This document shows, piece by piece, positions 29,888 to 37,291 of a DNA stretch of 64,000 nucleotides (positions within the stretch are counted from its first letter, which is position 1; every line of letters starts with the position of its first letter). A model generated the notes under the pieces. It saw only the letters and a list, made by a program, of their open reading frames with translations, was not told the DNA's origin and did not search any database. Source of the DNA: Hoeflea prorocentri (lineage in GTDB: Bacteria > Pseudomonadota > Alphaproteobacteria > Rhizobiales > Rhizobiaceae); contig NZ_JAPJZI010000001.1 in the NCBI RefSeq assembly GCF_027944115.1, positions 1,488,001-1,552,000 on the forward strand. The letters run 5' to 3'. A program made the translations under genes and the position numbers.

Positions 29888-30139
29888 ATGAGAAAACTTC
29901 TGATTGTTGCGTCCACCGCCGCGATGATGATGGCCAGCCTGATCAGCGCATGGGCGGCGGAAATCACCGCCAGCATCACCTATATCGACGTTCAGGCGCG
30001 GATCATCGTGATCGACCACCGCGCCTTTCATATTCCCAAATCCATCAAAATCGGTGCATTCAAGGTCGGTGATCAGGTCACCGTTGTCTATGAAATCGTC
30101 AACGGACAACTGAAGGTCGTTTCGATCAGGGTCGGGTGA
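29888..30139 (+). CDS. DUF1344 small periplasmic protein
   Basis: Protein of 83 residues with a signal peptide (MRKLLIVASTAAMMMASLIS, cleavage near AWAAE) and a short beta-rich mature domain, ITASITYIDVQARIIVIDHR ... FKVGDQVTVVYEIVNGQLKV. This is the DUF1344 pattern common in rhizobia; the function is unknown. The start follows a gagaggg site. The longer frame from 29831 would bury the signal peptide. Confidence 0.8.
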   Translation: MRKLLIVASTAAMMMASLISAWAAEITASITYIDVQARIIVIDHRAFHIPKSIKIGAFKVGDQVTVVYEIVNGQLKVVSIRVG

Positions 30140-30237
30140 TCCCCGGCCGGTCGGCCTTTGACGCTTGCAGACGCCCTAGGACCACGCAATAGGCTGGCAT
30201 AGGATGACCCCACGCAATTCTGTGAGGGGTCGAAAGC

Positions 30238-30903
30238 ATGTTCGGGCTGGATGTCTTGGTGAGCGTCGCCAACGTTGTCTATCTCTTTTCCTATTCGGTC
30301 AGGGACATATTGTGGTTGCGCATCCTGACCGTTGCCGGCGCGACGCTGCTCATGCCCTATTATTATTTCCAGGCCGCGCCGCTTTGGGCTCCGATCGGCT
30401 GGAATATCGTCTTTATCGCGATCAACATCTTCTGGATCACGAAGCTTGCGCTCGATCGCAGACCCGTGCCCTTTACCGACGAGGAAAGGCGGATATACCA
30501 GCTCGCATTCCGCAATATCCGCGAACGCGAGGCTTTCAGGCTGTTTCGCACGGGCACCTGGTCCGTTGTTCCGACCGGCACAAAGCTGCTCAGTCAGGGC
30601 GACGCGGTCGAGCATCTCACGGTCATTGTCGACGGGCAGGTCGATGTCGAGATGGACGGGAATGTCGTCGACAGCCTGGGCAAGGGCCGCTTTCTTGGCG
30701 GGGCGGCATTCCTGAACAGGGGCAAGGACTACACCGCACCGGTCACCGTCACGGCAAGGGAGGAGAATCGCGTCATCGCCTGGCGGTTTGCGGAGCTGGA
30801 AGCCCTGTTCGAGAAAGACCTGCCGCTTGAGGTCGATATCGAGGCGAGCCTCGGGCTGGAGCTCTCACGCTTCCTGCAAACCGCAAGAGCGCGGCTGGTG
30901 TGA
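30238..30903 (+). CDS. Popeye (POPDC)-like membrane protein with cyclic nucleotide-binding fold
   Basis: Protein of 221 residues. The N-terminal third has three hydrophobic segments (about 5-22, 30-48, 52-72). The remainder is a cNMP-binding-like beta barrel: GTKLLSQGDAVEHLTVIVDG, DVEMDGNVVDSLGKGRFLG, TVTAREENRVIAW. This three-helix plus cyclic-nucleotide fold is the Popeye domain layout known from animals and also found in bacteria. The bacterial role is unknown. The phosphate-binding cassette of CRP (RxxxAA) is not evident, so ligand binding is uncertain. A gagggg ribosome site precedes the ATG. Confidence 0.72.
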   Translation: MFGLDVLVSVANVVYLFSYSVRDILWLRILTVAGATLLMPYYYFQAAPLWAPIGWNIVFIAINIFWITKLALDRRPVPFTDEERRIYQLAFRNIREREAFRLFRTGTWSVVPTGTKLLSQGDAVEHLTVIVDGQVDVEMDGNVVDSLGKGRFLGGAAFLNRGKDYTAPVTVTAREENRVIAWRFAELEALFEKDLPLEVDIEASLGLELSRFLQTARARLV

Positions 30904-30912
30904 GCCGCCTTA

Positions 30913-31755
30913 TCAGCCGCTGGTTTCCATCGGGTTGTCCGGGTCTTCAAGCCATTCCTGCAGCGAGCCCATATAGACGGCGACATCCTTGAAGCCGAGG
31001 CGCGACATGATGAAGGCATTGGAGGAGGCCATGACGCCCGCGCCGCAATAGGTTATCTGGCGCTCCTGTTTATCCCCGGTGACCAGCTTGGCGAGCGCGT
31101 CTTCGGGCAGATACCGGCCGGCTTCGTCGACAAGCGCGCCGGCAAAGAGGTTCGCCGCGCCGGGGATGTGGCCGGGCCGGCCGTAGAGGCTCTCTTCGCC
31201 GGAAAAATGCGCCTCCGGCAAGGTGTCGATCAGGCAGGCGCCGCCAGCGGCCACCACCGATTTGACCTCCTCCGCATCGGCCACCAGTCCGGGTCTGAGG
31301 TTGAGTGTCAATGTCTGTTCTGGATGCCTGTCGGCATCGGTGGAGAGCGGCCGCCCTTCCACTTCCCAACGGGGAAAGCCGCCGTCGAGGATCGCTGCAT
31401 TGTCGAAACCGACCCATTTCAGCATCCACCAGACCCGCGCGGCCCAGATCGACATCAGCCCGTCATAAAGCACGACGCGCGAACGGTCGCCGACGCCGAG
31501 AGCGCCCATGGCGGCGCAGAATTGTTCCGGAGCCGGGAGCGCAAACGCGCCCGGTCTGTGGGCGACGGAGAGATCGCCCATCAGATCGGCGAAGCCGGCG
31601 GAGGGAATGTGCCCCGCGTCATAAGCTGCGCGCGCGCTTTCGCAACGAAAGCCGCTCTCGCCATGGGGCTCCATGTGGACCCGGCAGTCGAGCACAACCA
31701 GATCCGGCTCACCGATATTGCGGCTCAACCAGTCCGTTGAAACGAGGCTTTCCAT
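30913..31755 (-). CDS. Sulfurtransferase, mercaptopyruvate/thiosulfate type (first paralog)
   Basis: Two-rhodanese-domain sulfurtransferase of 280 residues. The N-terminal inactive domain includes ARVWWMLKWVGFDNAAILDGG. The C-terminal active loop is ITYCGAGVMASS, whose Cys takes up sulfur. The loop CGAGVM differs from both classic mercaptopyruvate (CGSGVT) and thiosulfate (CRKGVT) loops, so donor preference is open. A second paralog with CGSGVTA is at 58515-59384. An aaggag site lies six bases before the ATG. It converges on the Popeye-like gene with nine bases between stops. Confidence 0.88.
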   Translation of the reverse strand: MESLVSTDWLSRNIGEPDLVVLDCRVHMEPHGESGFRCESARAAYDAGHIPSAGFADLMGDLSVAHRPGAFALPAPEQFCAAMGALGVGDRSRVVLYDGLMSIWAARVWWMLKWVGFDNAAILDGGFPRWEVEGRPLSTDADRHPEQTLTLNLRPGLVADAEEVKSVVAAGGACLIDTLPEAHFSGEESLYGRPGHIPGAANLFAGALVDEAGRYLPEDALAKLVTGDKQERQITYCGAGVMASSNAFIMSRLGFKDVAVYMGSLQEWLEDPDNPMETSG

Positions 31756-31982
31756 GGGCGGCTCCTTTGTTTGCTGGGCGCATGATCGGGTTCAGGACCG
31801 GGTTGTCAATGGCGTGCGTTGCTCCCGGACCAGCCGCCGTGACCTCATGGCCGCTCGCCGGGGCAAGATTGGCCATGGGCATTGAGCAATCCGCCACCCC
31901 GTGCCAAGCTGCTTTGCCCGGGCATGAACCGGCATGGAAGACCGGCAATCCTGCCGCTTCCGTAACACGAGACAGAAAGACC

Positions 31983-32660
31983 ATGATGCAATCTTCAGGA
32001 CATATCCGCCCCGCATACAGCCGCGCCGAGCGGCTTAGCGATGGTGTGGTTCATGTTGTTGGGGTTTTCCTGGCGATGATCGCGGTGCCGTTGCTGATCG
32101 TGCTCACGGTCCTGTTCCGTATGGAGCCGGCTCCCATTGTCGGGGTGACGGTCTACGGGGTGACGCTGATCGCGATGCTGTCCTGTTCGGCGCTTTACAA
32201 CATGGTCGACAGCGCAAAATGGACGGGCCTCCTGCGCCGGCTCGACCATTCGGCGATCTACATGAAAATCGCCGGAACCTATACGCCCTTCGTGCTCGTC
32301 TCCGGTGTGTCGGCGACCGGGCTTCTGGCGGGCCTTTGGGGCGCCGCGACCGTCGGCTCGCTTTTGAAGATGCTCGCACCCCACAGGTTCAAATGGTTTT
32401 CGTTGATGCTCTATCTCGTCATGGGCTGGGCCGTGCTGCTCGCCGGCGGGCCGATCATCGCCGGGCTTTCCCCGGCGGTCTTCTGGATGGTTGCGGCCGG
32501 CGGCATCGTCTACACATTGGGGGTCGGATTTCACCTGGCGGCGCGGTTGCCGTTCCACAACACGATCTGGCACGTCTTCGTGCTGGCCGGCAGCGTGCTG
32601 TTTTTCATCGCCGTCGCGGTGCTGATCGCCGGACTGCCGATGGGCGGGAATGTGATCTGA
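31983..32660 (+). CDS. Hemolysin III (YqfA/TrhA) family membrane protein
   Basis: Seven-transmembrane protein of 225 residues in the HlyIII/PAQR superfamily. Motifs include LSDGVVHVVGVF with a conserved His, SALYNM, LDHSAIYMKIAGTYTP (His and Tyr of the family) and NTIWHVFVLAGSVLFF with a conserved His near the C-terminus. Bacterial TrhA tunes membrane energetics; haemolysis is not established here. The start at 31983 (or ATG 31986) fits; a long upstream extension in the same frame is out-of-family. The 3' end is partly duplicated at 33266-33370 and a RAYT repeat lies 12 bases after the stop. Confidence 0.88.
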   Translation: MMQSSGHIRPAYSRAERLSDGVVHVVGVFLAMIAVPLLIVLTVLFRMEPAPIVGVTVYGVTLIAMLSCSALYNMVDSAKWTGLLRRLDHSAIYMKIAGTYTPFVLVSGVSATGLLAGLWGAATVGSLLKMLAPHRFKWFSLMLYLVMGWAVLLAGGPIIAGLSPAVFWMVAAGGIVYTLGVGFHLAARLPFHNTIWHVFVLAGSVLFFIAVAVLIAGLPMGGNVI

Positions 32661-32671
32661 ATTGCGGATTT

Positions 32672-32691
32672 AGTAAACTGTCACCGTAATT
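32672..32691 (+). repeat. RAYT-associated 20-base repeat, copy 1
   Basis: Exact copy of agtaaactgtcaccgtaatt, 12 bases after the hemolysin III-family stop. A partial copy of its right half (accgtaattc) follows at 32708-32717. Confidence 0.85.
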
Positions 32692-32742
32692 CCCAATGGG
32701 TGACGGACCGTAATTCGTCTGCTCTTGATGGTTCAGTATTGC

Positions 32743-33024
32743 TTACAAACGCCCACGGATCACATTCAGGAGCACGGAAGCAAGGAGGCCCAACAAAATG
32801 CCGATAATCGTTGTCACGGTGACGACTCCATAGATCCAGAGTGCGCCTATGTGCCCAAAATCGTCACCGGCAGGAATACTCAAGAAGTAGGCGATCGCCA
32901 GCACATTGAAGACAGCTGCCGCTATCGCAGCCCCAAAGAGGCCGGATCGCATGGCGACTGCAAAACAAATAATCGCTGGTATGAACAACAGAAATTGCGA
33001 TAAATGCGCCAATAGGCCAGACAT
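32743..33024 (-). CDS. Small three-TM membrane protein, unknown
   Basis: Protein of 93 residues with three hydrophobic segments (about 8-24, 28-46, 60-90). No family is recognised. The ribosome site is weak, so the start is uncertain. It lies within the repeat-bounded segment 32672-34115, upstream of a decayed RAYT fragment, and is likely accessory. The frame shows no internal damage. Confidence 0.5.
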   Translation of the reverse strand: MSGLLAHLSQFLLFIPAIICFAVAMRSGLFGAAIAAAVFNVLAIAYFLSIPAGDDFGHIGALWIYGVVTVTTIIGILLGLLASVLLNVIRGRL

Positions 33025-33142
33025 TCAGGAAGCCCGTAACCAAACTGCTTGTGCTAACAACTCCATCAATAGGTTCAACTTAGGCGCGCGGCAAATACCA
33101 AAATTCAATTAGGTAAACGGTTTACCAAATGACCGTGCAAGA

Positions 33143-33248
33143 ACGGTGACCGACGGTGCGGATGGACGAAGGTCCGCTGTAGGCCGTCCTCGTCCTACGG
33201 AACAAGGATGACATGCACGTGGCTAGGTATCAGGCAGAAGCCCAGACC
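33143..33248 (-). pseudogene. Decayed RAYT transposase fragment
   Basis: Read on the minus strand, with one missing base after VWA, this gives CLIPSHVHVILVP, a stop, then DEDGLQRTFVHPHRR. This aligns with CLMPNHVHIILVP-S-DEYGLRRTFADLHRR of the intact transposase at 34847-35521. The fragment carries the HUH (HVH) region only. One base is deleted and a stop replaces the Ser codon, so it is dead. It directly abuts the duplicated hemolysin III-family tail. Confidence 0.8.
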
Positions 33249-33265
33249 GCCGGTCGGGGGCGGGC

Positions 33266-33370
33266 GCTCCTTTCCGCAATACGATTTGGCACGTCTTCGT
33301 GCTGGCGGGCAGTGTGCTGTTTTTTATCGCCGTCGCGGTGCTGATCGCCGGGCTGCCGACGGGCGGGTAG
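33266..33370 (+). pseudogene. Duplicated 3' fragment of the hemolysin III-family gene
   Basis: Thirty-odd codons read PFRNTIWHVFVLAGSVLFF and then IAVAVLIAGLPTGG followed by a stop. They are nearly identical to the last 35 codons of the intact gene at 31983-32660 (PFHNTIWHVFVLAGSVLFF...). The flanks differ on both sides. There is no start codon or the rest of the gene, so it is a remnant made by duplication or replacement next to the RAYT fragment. Confidence 0.85.
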
Positions 33371-33475
33371 AGTCGGGGACTTGGCGGACAGTCTCCGTCG
33401 ATATAGTTGCAAGTAATAGTTGGGTATGATTAAGGTTGTATAGAGGCGACGAAGTCATTAAACGGGCAGTGAGCC

Positions 33476-34075
33476 ATGAAATCGAGCGCGGATTCAGATG
33501 AACTAAAACGCCTGAGCTTCAAGGACAAGTCGGACATCGTCACATCCTGGCTCGGAGTTTTGTCCATCATCATTGCAGCCGTTGCCTTCCTGTACACATA
33601 TCGCGGGGATCTGGAGGACAGGCGTACCGCGCAGCAGTCTGCATCCTTTGAAATGTTTGATCTCTACACAACCAGTCTGGTTGACGAACGTGAGGCATTC
33701 TATGTTGCGCGGCGGAAGGCGAATGATGCCGTCCAACATCTGGCAAACGCAACGCACGGCTCTTCGGGTATTACAGACGCAATTCACAAAGGGCGCCAAG
33801 AAGCCTTTTCGGATGCCGTGAAGGAAAATGGTCGCGGTGCGAAAATTGACCTGCTTGTGGTTTTCTTTGACAGCCTTCATGCCTGTAACTCTACGCAGCA
33901 TTGCGATGAAGAACTGTCCGTCGCGCTATTCGGAATTGAATCAGAAACCATCTTCGAATTTTTGGCCACGCATATTCAGGAGCGACGCAAGGTTCAACCC
34001 AAATATGGAGATGGAATGATGAAGCTGCGATGCCAATATCTGAAGCGCGCGCAATCTGATAAGAACTGCGGTTGA
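33476..34075 (+). CDS. Membrane-anchored protein of unknown function in repeat-bounded segment
   Basis: Protein of 199 residues with one transmembrane segment (about 23-41, VTSWLGVLSIIIAAVAFLYTY) after a charged N-terminus. A helical domain follows with Cys in DSLHACNSTQHCDEEL and further Cys near the C-terminus (KLRCQYLKRA, KNCG). No family is recognised. Its stop lies 20 bases before repeat copy 2. The single anchor plus soluble helical domain is reminiscent of sensors or effectors in mobile cassettes, but nothing proves a function. Confidence 0.6.
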   Translation: MKSSADSDELKRLSFKDKSDIVTSWLGVLSIIIAAVAFLYTYRGDLEDRRTAQQSASFEMFDLYTTSLVDEREAFYVARRKANDAVQHLANATHGSSGITDAIHKGRQEAFSDAVKENGRGAKIDLLVVFFDSLHACNSTQHCDEELSVALFGIESETIFEFLATHIQERRKVQPKYGDGMMKLRCQYLKRAQSDKNCG

Positions 34076-34095
34076 ACTCTTTGTGGCGGGAATTT

Positions 34096-34115
34096 AGTAA
34101 ACTGTCACCGTAATT
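34096..34115 (+). repeat. RAYT-associated 20-base repeat, copy 2
   Basis: Exact copy of agtaaactgtcaccgtaatt between two unknown genes. Together with the inverted copy at 34832-34851 it brackets exactly one gene. Confidence 0.85.
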
Positions 34116-34126
34116 CCTTGACTGTT

Positions 34127-34837
34127 TTAGCTTATGGTCGAAGCGCTTGCGCTCGCCAGTGCCCGGTAGTACTCAGCGTACTCGTCAATTTGCCGCTTTA
34201 TTTCGTCTGTTTTCTGGTCAATCAACCCATTTGATATCGAAAATCCGTAGCCGTTTTTCCAACAGTCAAAGTGCATGTATCTTGCAAGAACATCAGACTT
34301 AGTTAACCTGTTTTTGAGACCGTCGAGATCTTTCACGCGAATGCCGATTAGTCTGTGTTTGTAGCTGTTTGTGTAGATTTCGCAGCTAGCAAACTCGGAC
34401 CAGTTGATCGTCACAGGTTTGCCAACTGCGTAACCCTCGTATTCAATACCTCGGGAAGACAAGACAAGGACATTGGTCAAAAATATCGAGCGCTTCAAGA
34501 AATAGATTGAAAGTAGCGCAAAAAAAGGTAGCCCAACGTGGCTGACCACAACGGCGGGCCGGTACATTATGGTCGATGTGCCACCGGTCAGCCCTTGAAA
34601 AAACAACAAGTCCCATCCGTATTCATGACTTAGTATTCCGAGCATCATGCATACACCGATCGTAAAAAAGCACAGAATTGCTATCGCTTTCCCTCGGAAT
34701 GCTGGAAAAACCTTATTTTCAATTGCTGGGTCGTTTGTTCCGGCTGGCGAATTCAATGTCTTTGACGGACTTAAGGATTGTCCCTGCAGTTTACTGACGT
34801 TGCGAGCCACTTCAACCCATGGTTTGCAAACAATCAC
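34127..34837 (-). CDS. Two-TM membrane protein of unknown function, single-gene repeat-bounded segment
   Basis: Protein of up to 236 residues: a soluble N-terminus of about 48 residues, two transmembrane segments (about 50-70 and 88-112), then a basic soluble domain of about 120 residues (NWSEFASCEIYTNSYKHR, IRVKDLDGLKNRL, ARYMHFDCWKNGYGFSISNG). The latter resembles PH-like bacterial domains that follow two-TM anchors, but I cannot assign one firmly. The first possible start is a GTG inside the flanking repeat, so the repeat may supply the N-terminus. The stop is 11 bases from repeat copy 2. The base composition is AT-rich. Confidence 0.6.
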   Translation of the reverse strand: MIVCKPWVEVARNVSKLQGQSLSPSKTLNSPAGTNDPAIENKVFPAFRGKAIAILCFFTIGVCMMLGILSHEYGWDLLFFQGLTGGTSTIMYRPAVVVSHVGLPFFALLSIYFLKRSIFLTNVLVLSSRGIEYEGYAVGKPVTINWSEFASCEIYTNSYKHRLIGIRVKDLDGLKNRLTKSDVLARYMHFDCWKNGYGFSISNGLIDQKTDEIKRQIDEYAEYYRALASASASTIS

Positions 34838-34851
34838 GGTGACAGTTTACT
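34832..34851 (-). repeat. RAYT-associated 20-base repeat, inverted copy 3
   Basis: On the minus strand it reads agtaaactgtcaccgtgatt, one mismatch from the other copies. It contains the stop codon (TAA) of the RAYT gene and the GTG start of the neighbouring 236-residue frame. Confidence 0.85.
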
Positions 34852-35521
34852 CAATCCCTTTTTTCATTGGTTTTCTGCCCCGCTTGCGCGCAGAAAGCGT
34901 CCGTCCAGTCTGCTGCTCAAGCCTCTTTAGCCAATCAGTATCTCCGATCGGTCGGCCGACGGTTTCGGCGCGGCGCAAGGCGCCATAGGCTTTTGCCTCA
35001 TCGACCGGTTCATCCAGAAATGCCTTGAACCTGCCGGTTCGCTCAAGGACAGGGGCAACGGTGACGACATCATCGTCCTTTCCCGCAAGATGAGCCCTGG
35101 CGCTTGACCATTTCCAGTCCCGGGCACGCTTGACGAGCTTTGCCCGTACGGGATTGAGCGTCACATAGCGGACAGCATTCAGCAGGTGTCCTTCATCCAT
35201 GACCACGGAGCCATAGCGCCCCTGCCACAGATGGCCGGTGACACGCGCCCGTGCATTGATGAAACCGGTGTAGCGGCGATGCAGATCGGCGAATGTGCGG
35301 CGTAGTCCGTACTCGTCCGACGGCACCAAAATGATGTGCACATGATTGGGCATCAGGCAGTAGGCCCAGACCTTTGTTTGGGCTCTGGCGCTGCTTTCAG
35401 CGAGAAGATCAAGATAGAGCGCATAGTCGCCGTCTTCGAAGAACGTCCTCTCCCGCTTGTTGCCCCTTTGGGTGACGTGATGGGGAAGACCGGGAACGAC
35501 GATGCGAGCGAGGCGTGCCAT
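34847..35521 (-). CDS. REP-associated tyrosine transposase (RAYT, IS200-like Y1 transposase)
   Basis: Y1 HUH single-strand transposase of 224 residues. It has the N-terminal HHVTQRGNKRERTFF block, the HUH motif in LMPNHVHIILVP, Tyr candidates in LHRRYTGFIN, GHLWQGRYGS, and the hallmark YVTLNPVRAKLVKRARDWKWSS. The basic C-terminus (KRGRKPMKKG) ends inside the flanking repeat. RAYT enzymes cut and join repeats with single-stranded DNA chemistry, so the 20-base copies around it are its probable substrates. The gene looks intact. A dead relative lies 1.6 kb away. Confidence 0.92.
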   Translation of the reverse strand: MARLARIVVPGLPHHVTQRGNKRERTFFEDGDYALYLDLLAESSARAQTKVWAYCLMPNHVHIILVPSDEYGLRRTFADLHRRYTGFINARARVTGHLWQGRYGSVVMDEGHLLNAVRYVTLNPVRAKLVKRARDWKWSSARAHLAGKDDDVVTVAPVLERTGRFKAFLDEPVDEAKAYGALRRAETVGRPIGDTDWLKRLEQQTGRTLSARKRGRKPMKKGIE

Positions 35522-35548
35522 AGGTGGAGTTTGATCTAAATTGGAGAT

Positions 35549-37291
35549 TTAGTAAACTGTCACCGTAATTAATTTAGATATGAGCAATAGAAGGTATGGG
35601 TTTGTGAGGAAACAGATAGCTTCATGTAGATTTCCAAAGAACTTGAGAACACCCAGTAGATCGCGTCCTTTGTCTGATACTGTTACCGAATCAATTCGTG
35701 CATATGGCAGTTTCCCGTGATGAGATTTGTACTCGGCCTTTGTATTTGGGTGTTGCATCCTTAGTGCTCGGCAGAATGCATCGATGTCCTGAGGGATTCT
35801 AATAACTGGGCGTCTCCATTGCGGATCATCCCAAAGGCAAAGTTCCCCTCTTTCAGTTGGCCGTAAAGTCGGGCGAAGGGCCATATGACGTTGCCCGTGG
35901 TTTTCGACTTCTATGGCGTTGTGAAGTGCAAGTCGCCGCGGAAACATCCATCGATGGATAATATTGGAAAATCTACTGTGGTCCTCAGTACGTTCGATGC
36001 TTAAATCGCAGAACCAAGCGCCAACTGTGACGGGACTAAGCGGAAATTCTTCTGTGTGCTTGGGCTTCGTACATGGAAGATCTACCTCGTTTTGCTCAAT
36101 GCGGACTGTTGCGGTATTTCGATAGTGCTGCCAACTCCATGCTTGCCACAGGAAATGGCTGTGCCGATATTTGGTTCGGGGATTTGTTTTGGAAAGTGGC
36201 TCGAAAACATCGGGAGCTGCCATTTTGTCGCTGGACGACATTACATGGCCACTGTTTTTAATGTTATTTGAGATTGTTTTGAGTTGCTCTGCGTCAACGG
36301 AACTTGACACAATCCGTATGTGCGATGCGCCGTTACCGCGCAAACGACGCATATTTGTTGCGCCGCTACACAGTTGCTCTATCCAGGGTGGTAGCCCATG
36401 CTGAAATCGCGATTTATCAAAACGAAATATTTGATTACTTCTGAAGGTGTCCAAAGATGCATATCTGTGAATCGCGTTCCAAAATAGAATGCGGTCTTCG
36501 GCGCAATCTCCAACAACAATGGTGAGTTGTTCCTCCCAGCTAGTGTCGTATTCCTGTAGTATGTTCAAATATGGACAAAACATGTCGGACATTTGAGCGG
36601 GTACGTGAATTTGACGATCACTAGCAAGGCGATTTTCAAGCTCCTCTACATCAGAGATATATGAGATTACATCATCCCCATTGAAACGCGGTGCATATCT
36701 CTCGTTTCCACGTTGTCGGAAGCTTAGTCTTTTAGCGTATGGAGACAGCCTGATATCGACCATCGAGTTGCTCAGAAACCCGAAAGAGTCAATCAAATCC
36801 CTCCCTAACTCGCTTCCTCTTTCCTTGTCTAAGGCTAAAATTGTTGAGCCGCCCCCGATTTCTTGATTTCTCGAAATCTGAGGAAGGACCGATACCGACT
36901 TTAGTGCCCATCTAAGTTCATCAGCTTCAGGTCGGTAGCTCCGATGGTCATTTAGTTCGTCAACAGCTGGATGTACTTTGATCGAATAGGGAGACAGGCA
37001 GTATGCAATTCTGTCGTGAAGCTGGTCTTCAAGCGTAACATAACTGTAGATGATATCAGCGTCCCATAAGTCGAGAAGAGTCCATTCAACATCTCTGATA
37101 GTTGCACCATCTGTTATGATTACTGGTGTTCTCCGACCACCCCATCGAGACATCGACTCATCAAAAATGGTATCCAGAAGTGTGTGGTCAGGATTTGAAG
37201 GCACTAGGTAAGCTACACGGAGTGGACGAGGAGAGATTCTAGCTCTGCGCGTTTTGTCTGTGGTCCACATTGATTCAGTACCCAAATCCAC
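35549..37291 (-). CDS. Unknown protein, probably truncated at its C-terminus by a RAYT repeat
   Basis: Frame of 580 residues with no recognised family. The N-terminal part (RPLRVAYLVPSNPDHTLLD, SMSRWGGRRTPVIITDGA, WDADIIYSYVTLEDQL) looks like a Rossmann-like alpha/beta domain; the rest is mixed with no membrane segment. The last residues, LITVTVY, are encoded by the 20-base RAYT repeat, so the native C-terminus has been replaced. First start is GTG at 37291; an ATG at 37270 is also possible. It is divergent from the AIPR gene with a short promoter gap and shares its AT-rich composition, suggesting one acquired unit. Confidence 0.6.
   Translation of the reverse strand: MDLGTESMWTTDKTRRARISPRPLRVAYLVPSNPDHTLLDTIFDESMSRWGGRRTPVIITDGATIRDVEWTLLDLWDADIIYSYVTLEDQLHDRIAYCLSPYSIKVHPAVDELNDHRSYRPEADELRWALKSVSVLPQISRNQEIGGGSTILALDKERGSELGRDLIDSFGFLSNSMVDIRLSPYAKRLSFRQRGNERYAPRFNGDDVISYISDVEELENRLASDRQIHVPAQMSDMFCPYLNILQEYDTSWEEQLTIVVGDCAEDRILFWNAIHRYASLDTFRSNQIFRFDKSRFQHGLPPWIEQLCSGATNMRRLRGNGASHIRIVSSSVDAEQLKTISNNIKNSGHVMSSSDKMAAPDVFEPLSKTNPRTKYRHSHFLWQAWSWQHYRNTATVRIEQNEVDLPCTKPKHTEEFPLSPVTVGAWFCDLSIERTEDHSRFSNIIHRWMFPRRLALHNAIEVENHGQRHMALRPTLRPTERGELCLWDDPQWRRPVIRIPQDIDAFCRALRMQHPNTKAEYKSHHGKLPYARIDSVTVSDKGRDLLGVLKFFGNLHEAICFLTNPYLLLLISKLITVTVY
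35551..35570 (+). repeat. RAYT-associated 20-base repeat, copy 4
   Basis: Exact copy of agtaaactgtcaccgtaatt. On the minus strand its bases encode the last residues (ITVTVY and stop) of the 580-residue frame, showing that the repeat sits inside that reading frame. Confidence 0.85.

Larger units (their letters stand above)
34832..35570 (-). mobile_element. RAYT element with terminal 20-base inverted repeats
   Basis: A 739-base unit consisting of one transposase gene flanked by inverted copies of the same 20-base sequence (34832-34851 and 35551-35570, one mismatch). The gene fills nearly the whole unit: 29 bases separate its ATG from the right repeat and its stop lies inside the left repeat. 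No target-site duplication is obvious. RAYTs are usually domesticated single-copy genes tied to REP-type repeats rather than classic insertion sequences. Confidence 0.75.

Noticed and set aside
31305-31982. In-frame N-terminal extension of the hemolysin III-family gene
   Set aside because: The extension is Arg-rich, unlike the family, and lies antisense to the sulfurtransferase. The family start fits 31983.
33380-33410. A further degenerate repeat copy (ggacagtctccgtc)
   Set aside because: Only about nine of thirteen bases match, too weak to count as a copy.
32672-34115. CRISPR-like array suggested by the repeated 20-mers
   Set aside because: The spacing is hundreds of bases and irregular, orientation varies, and no cas gene is present.
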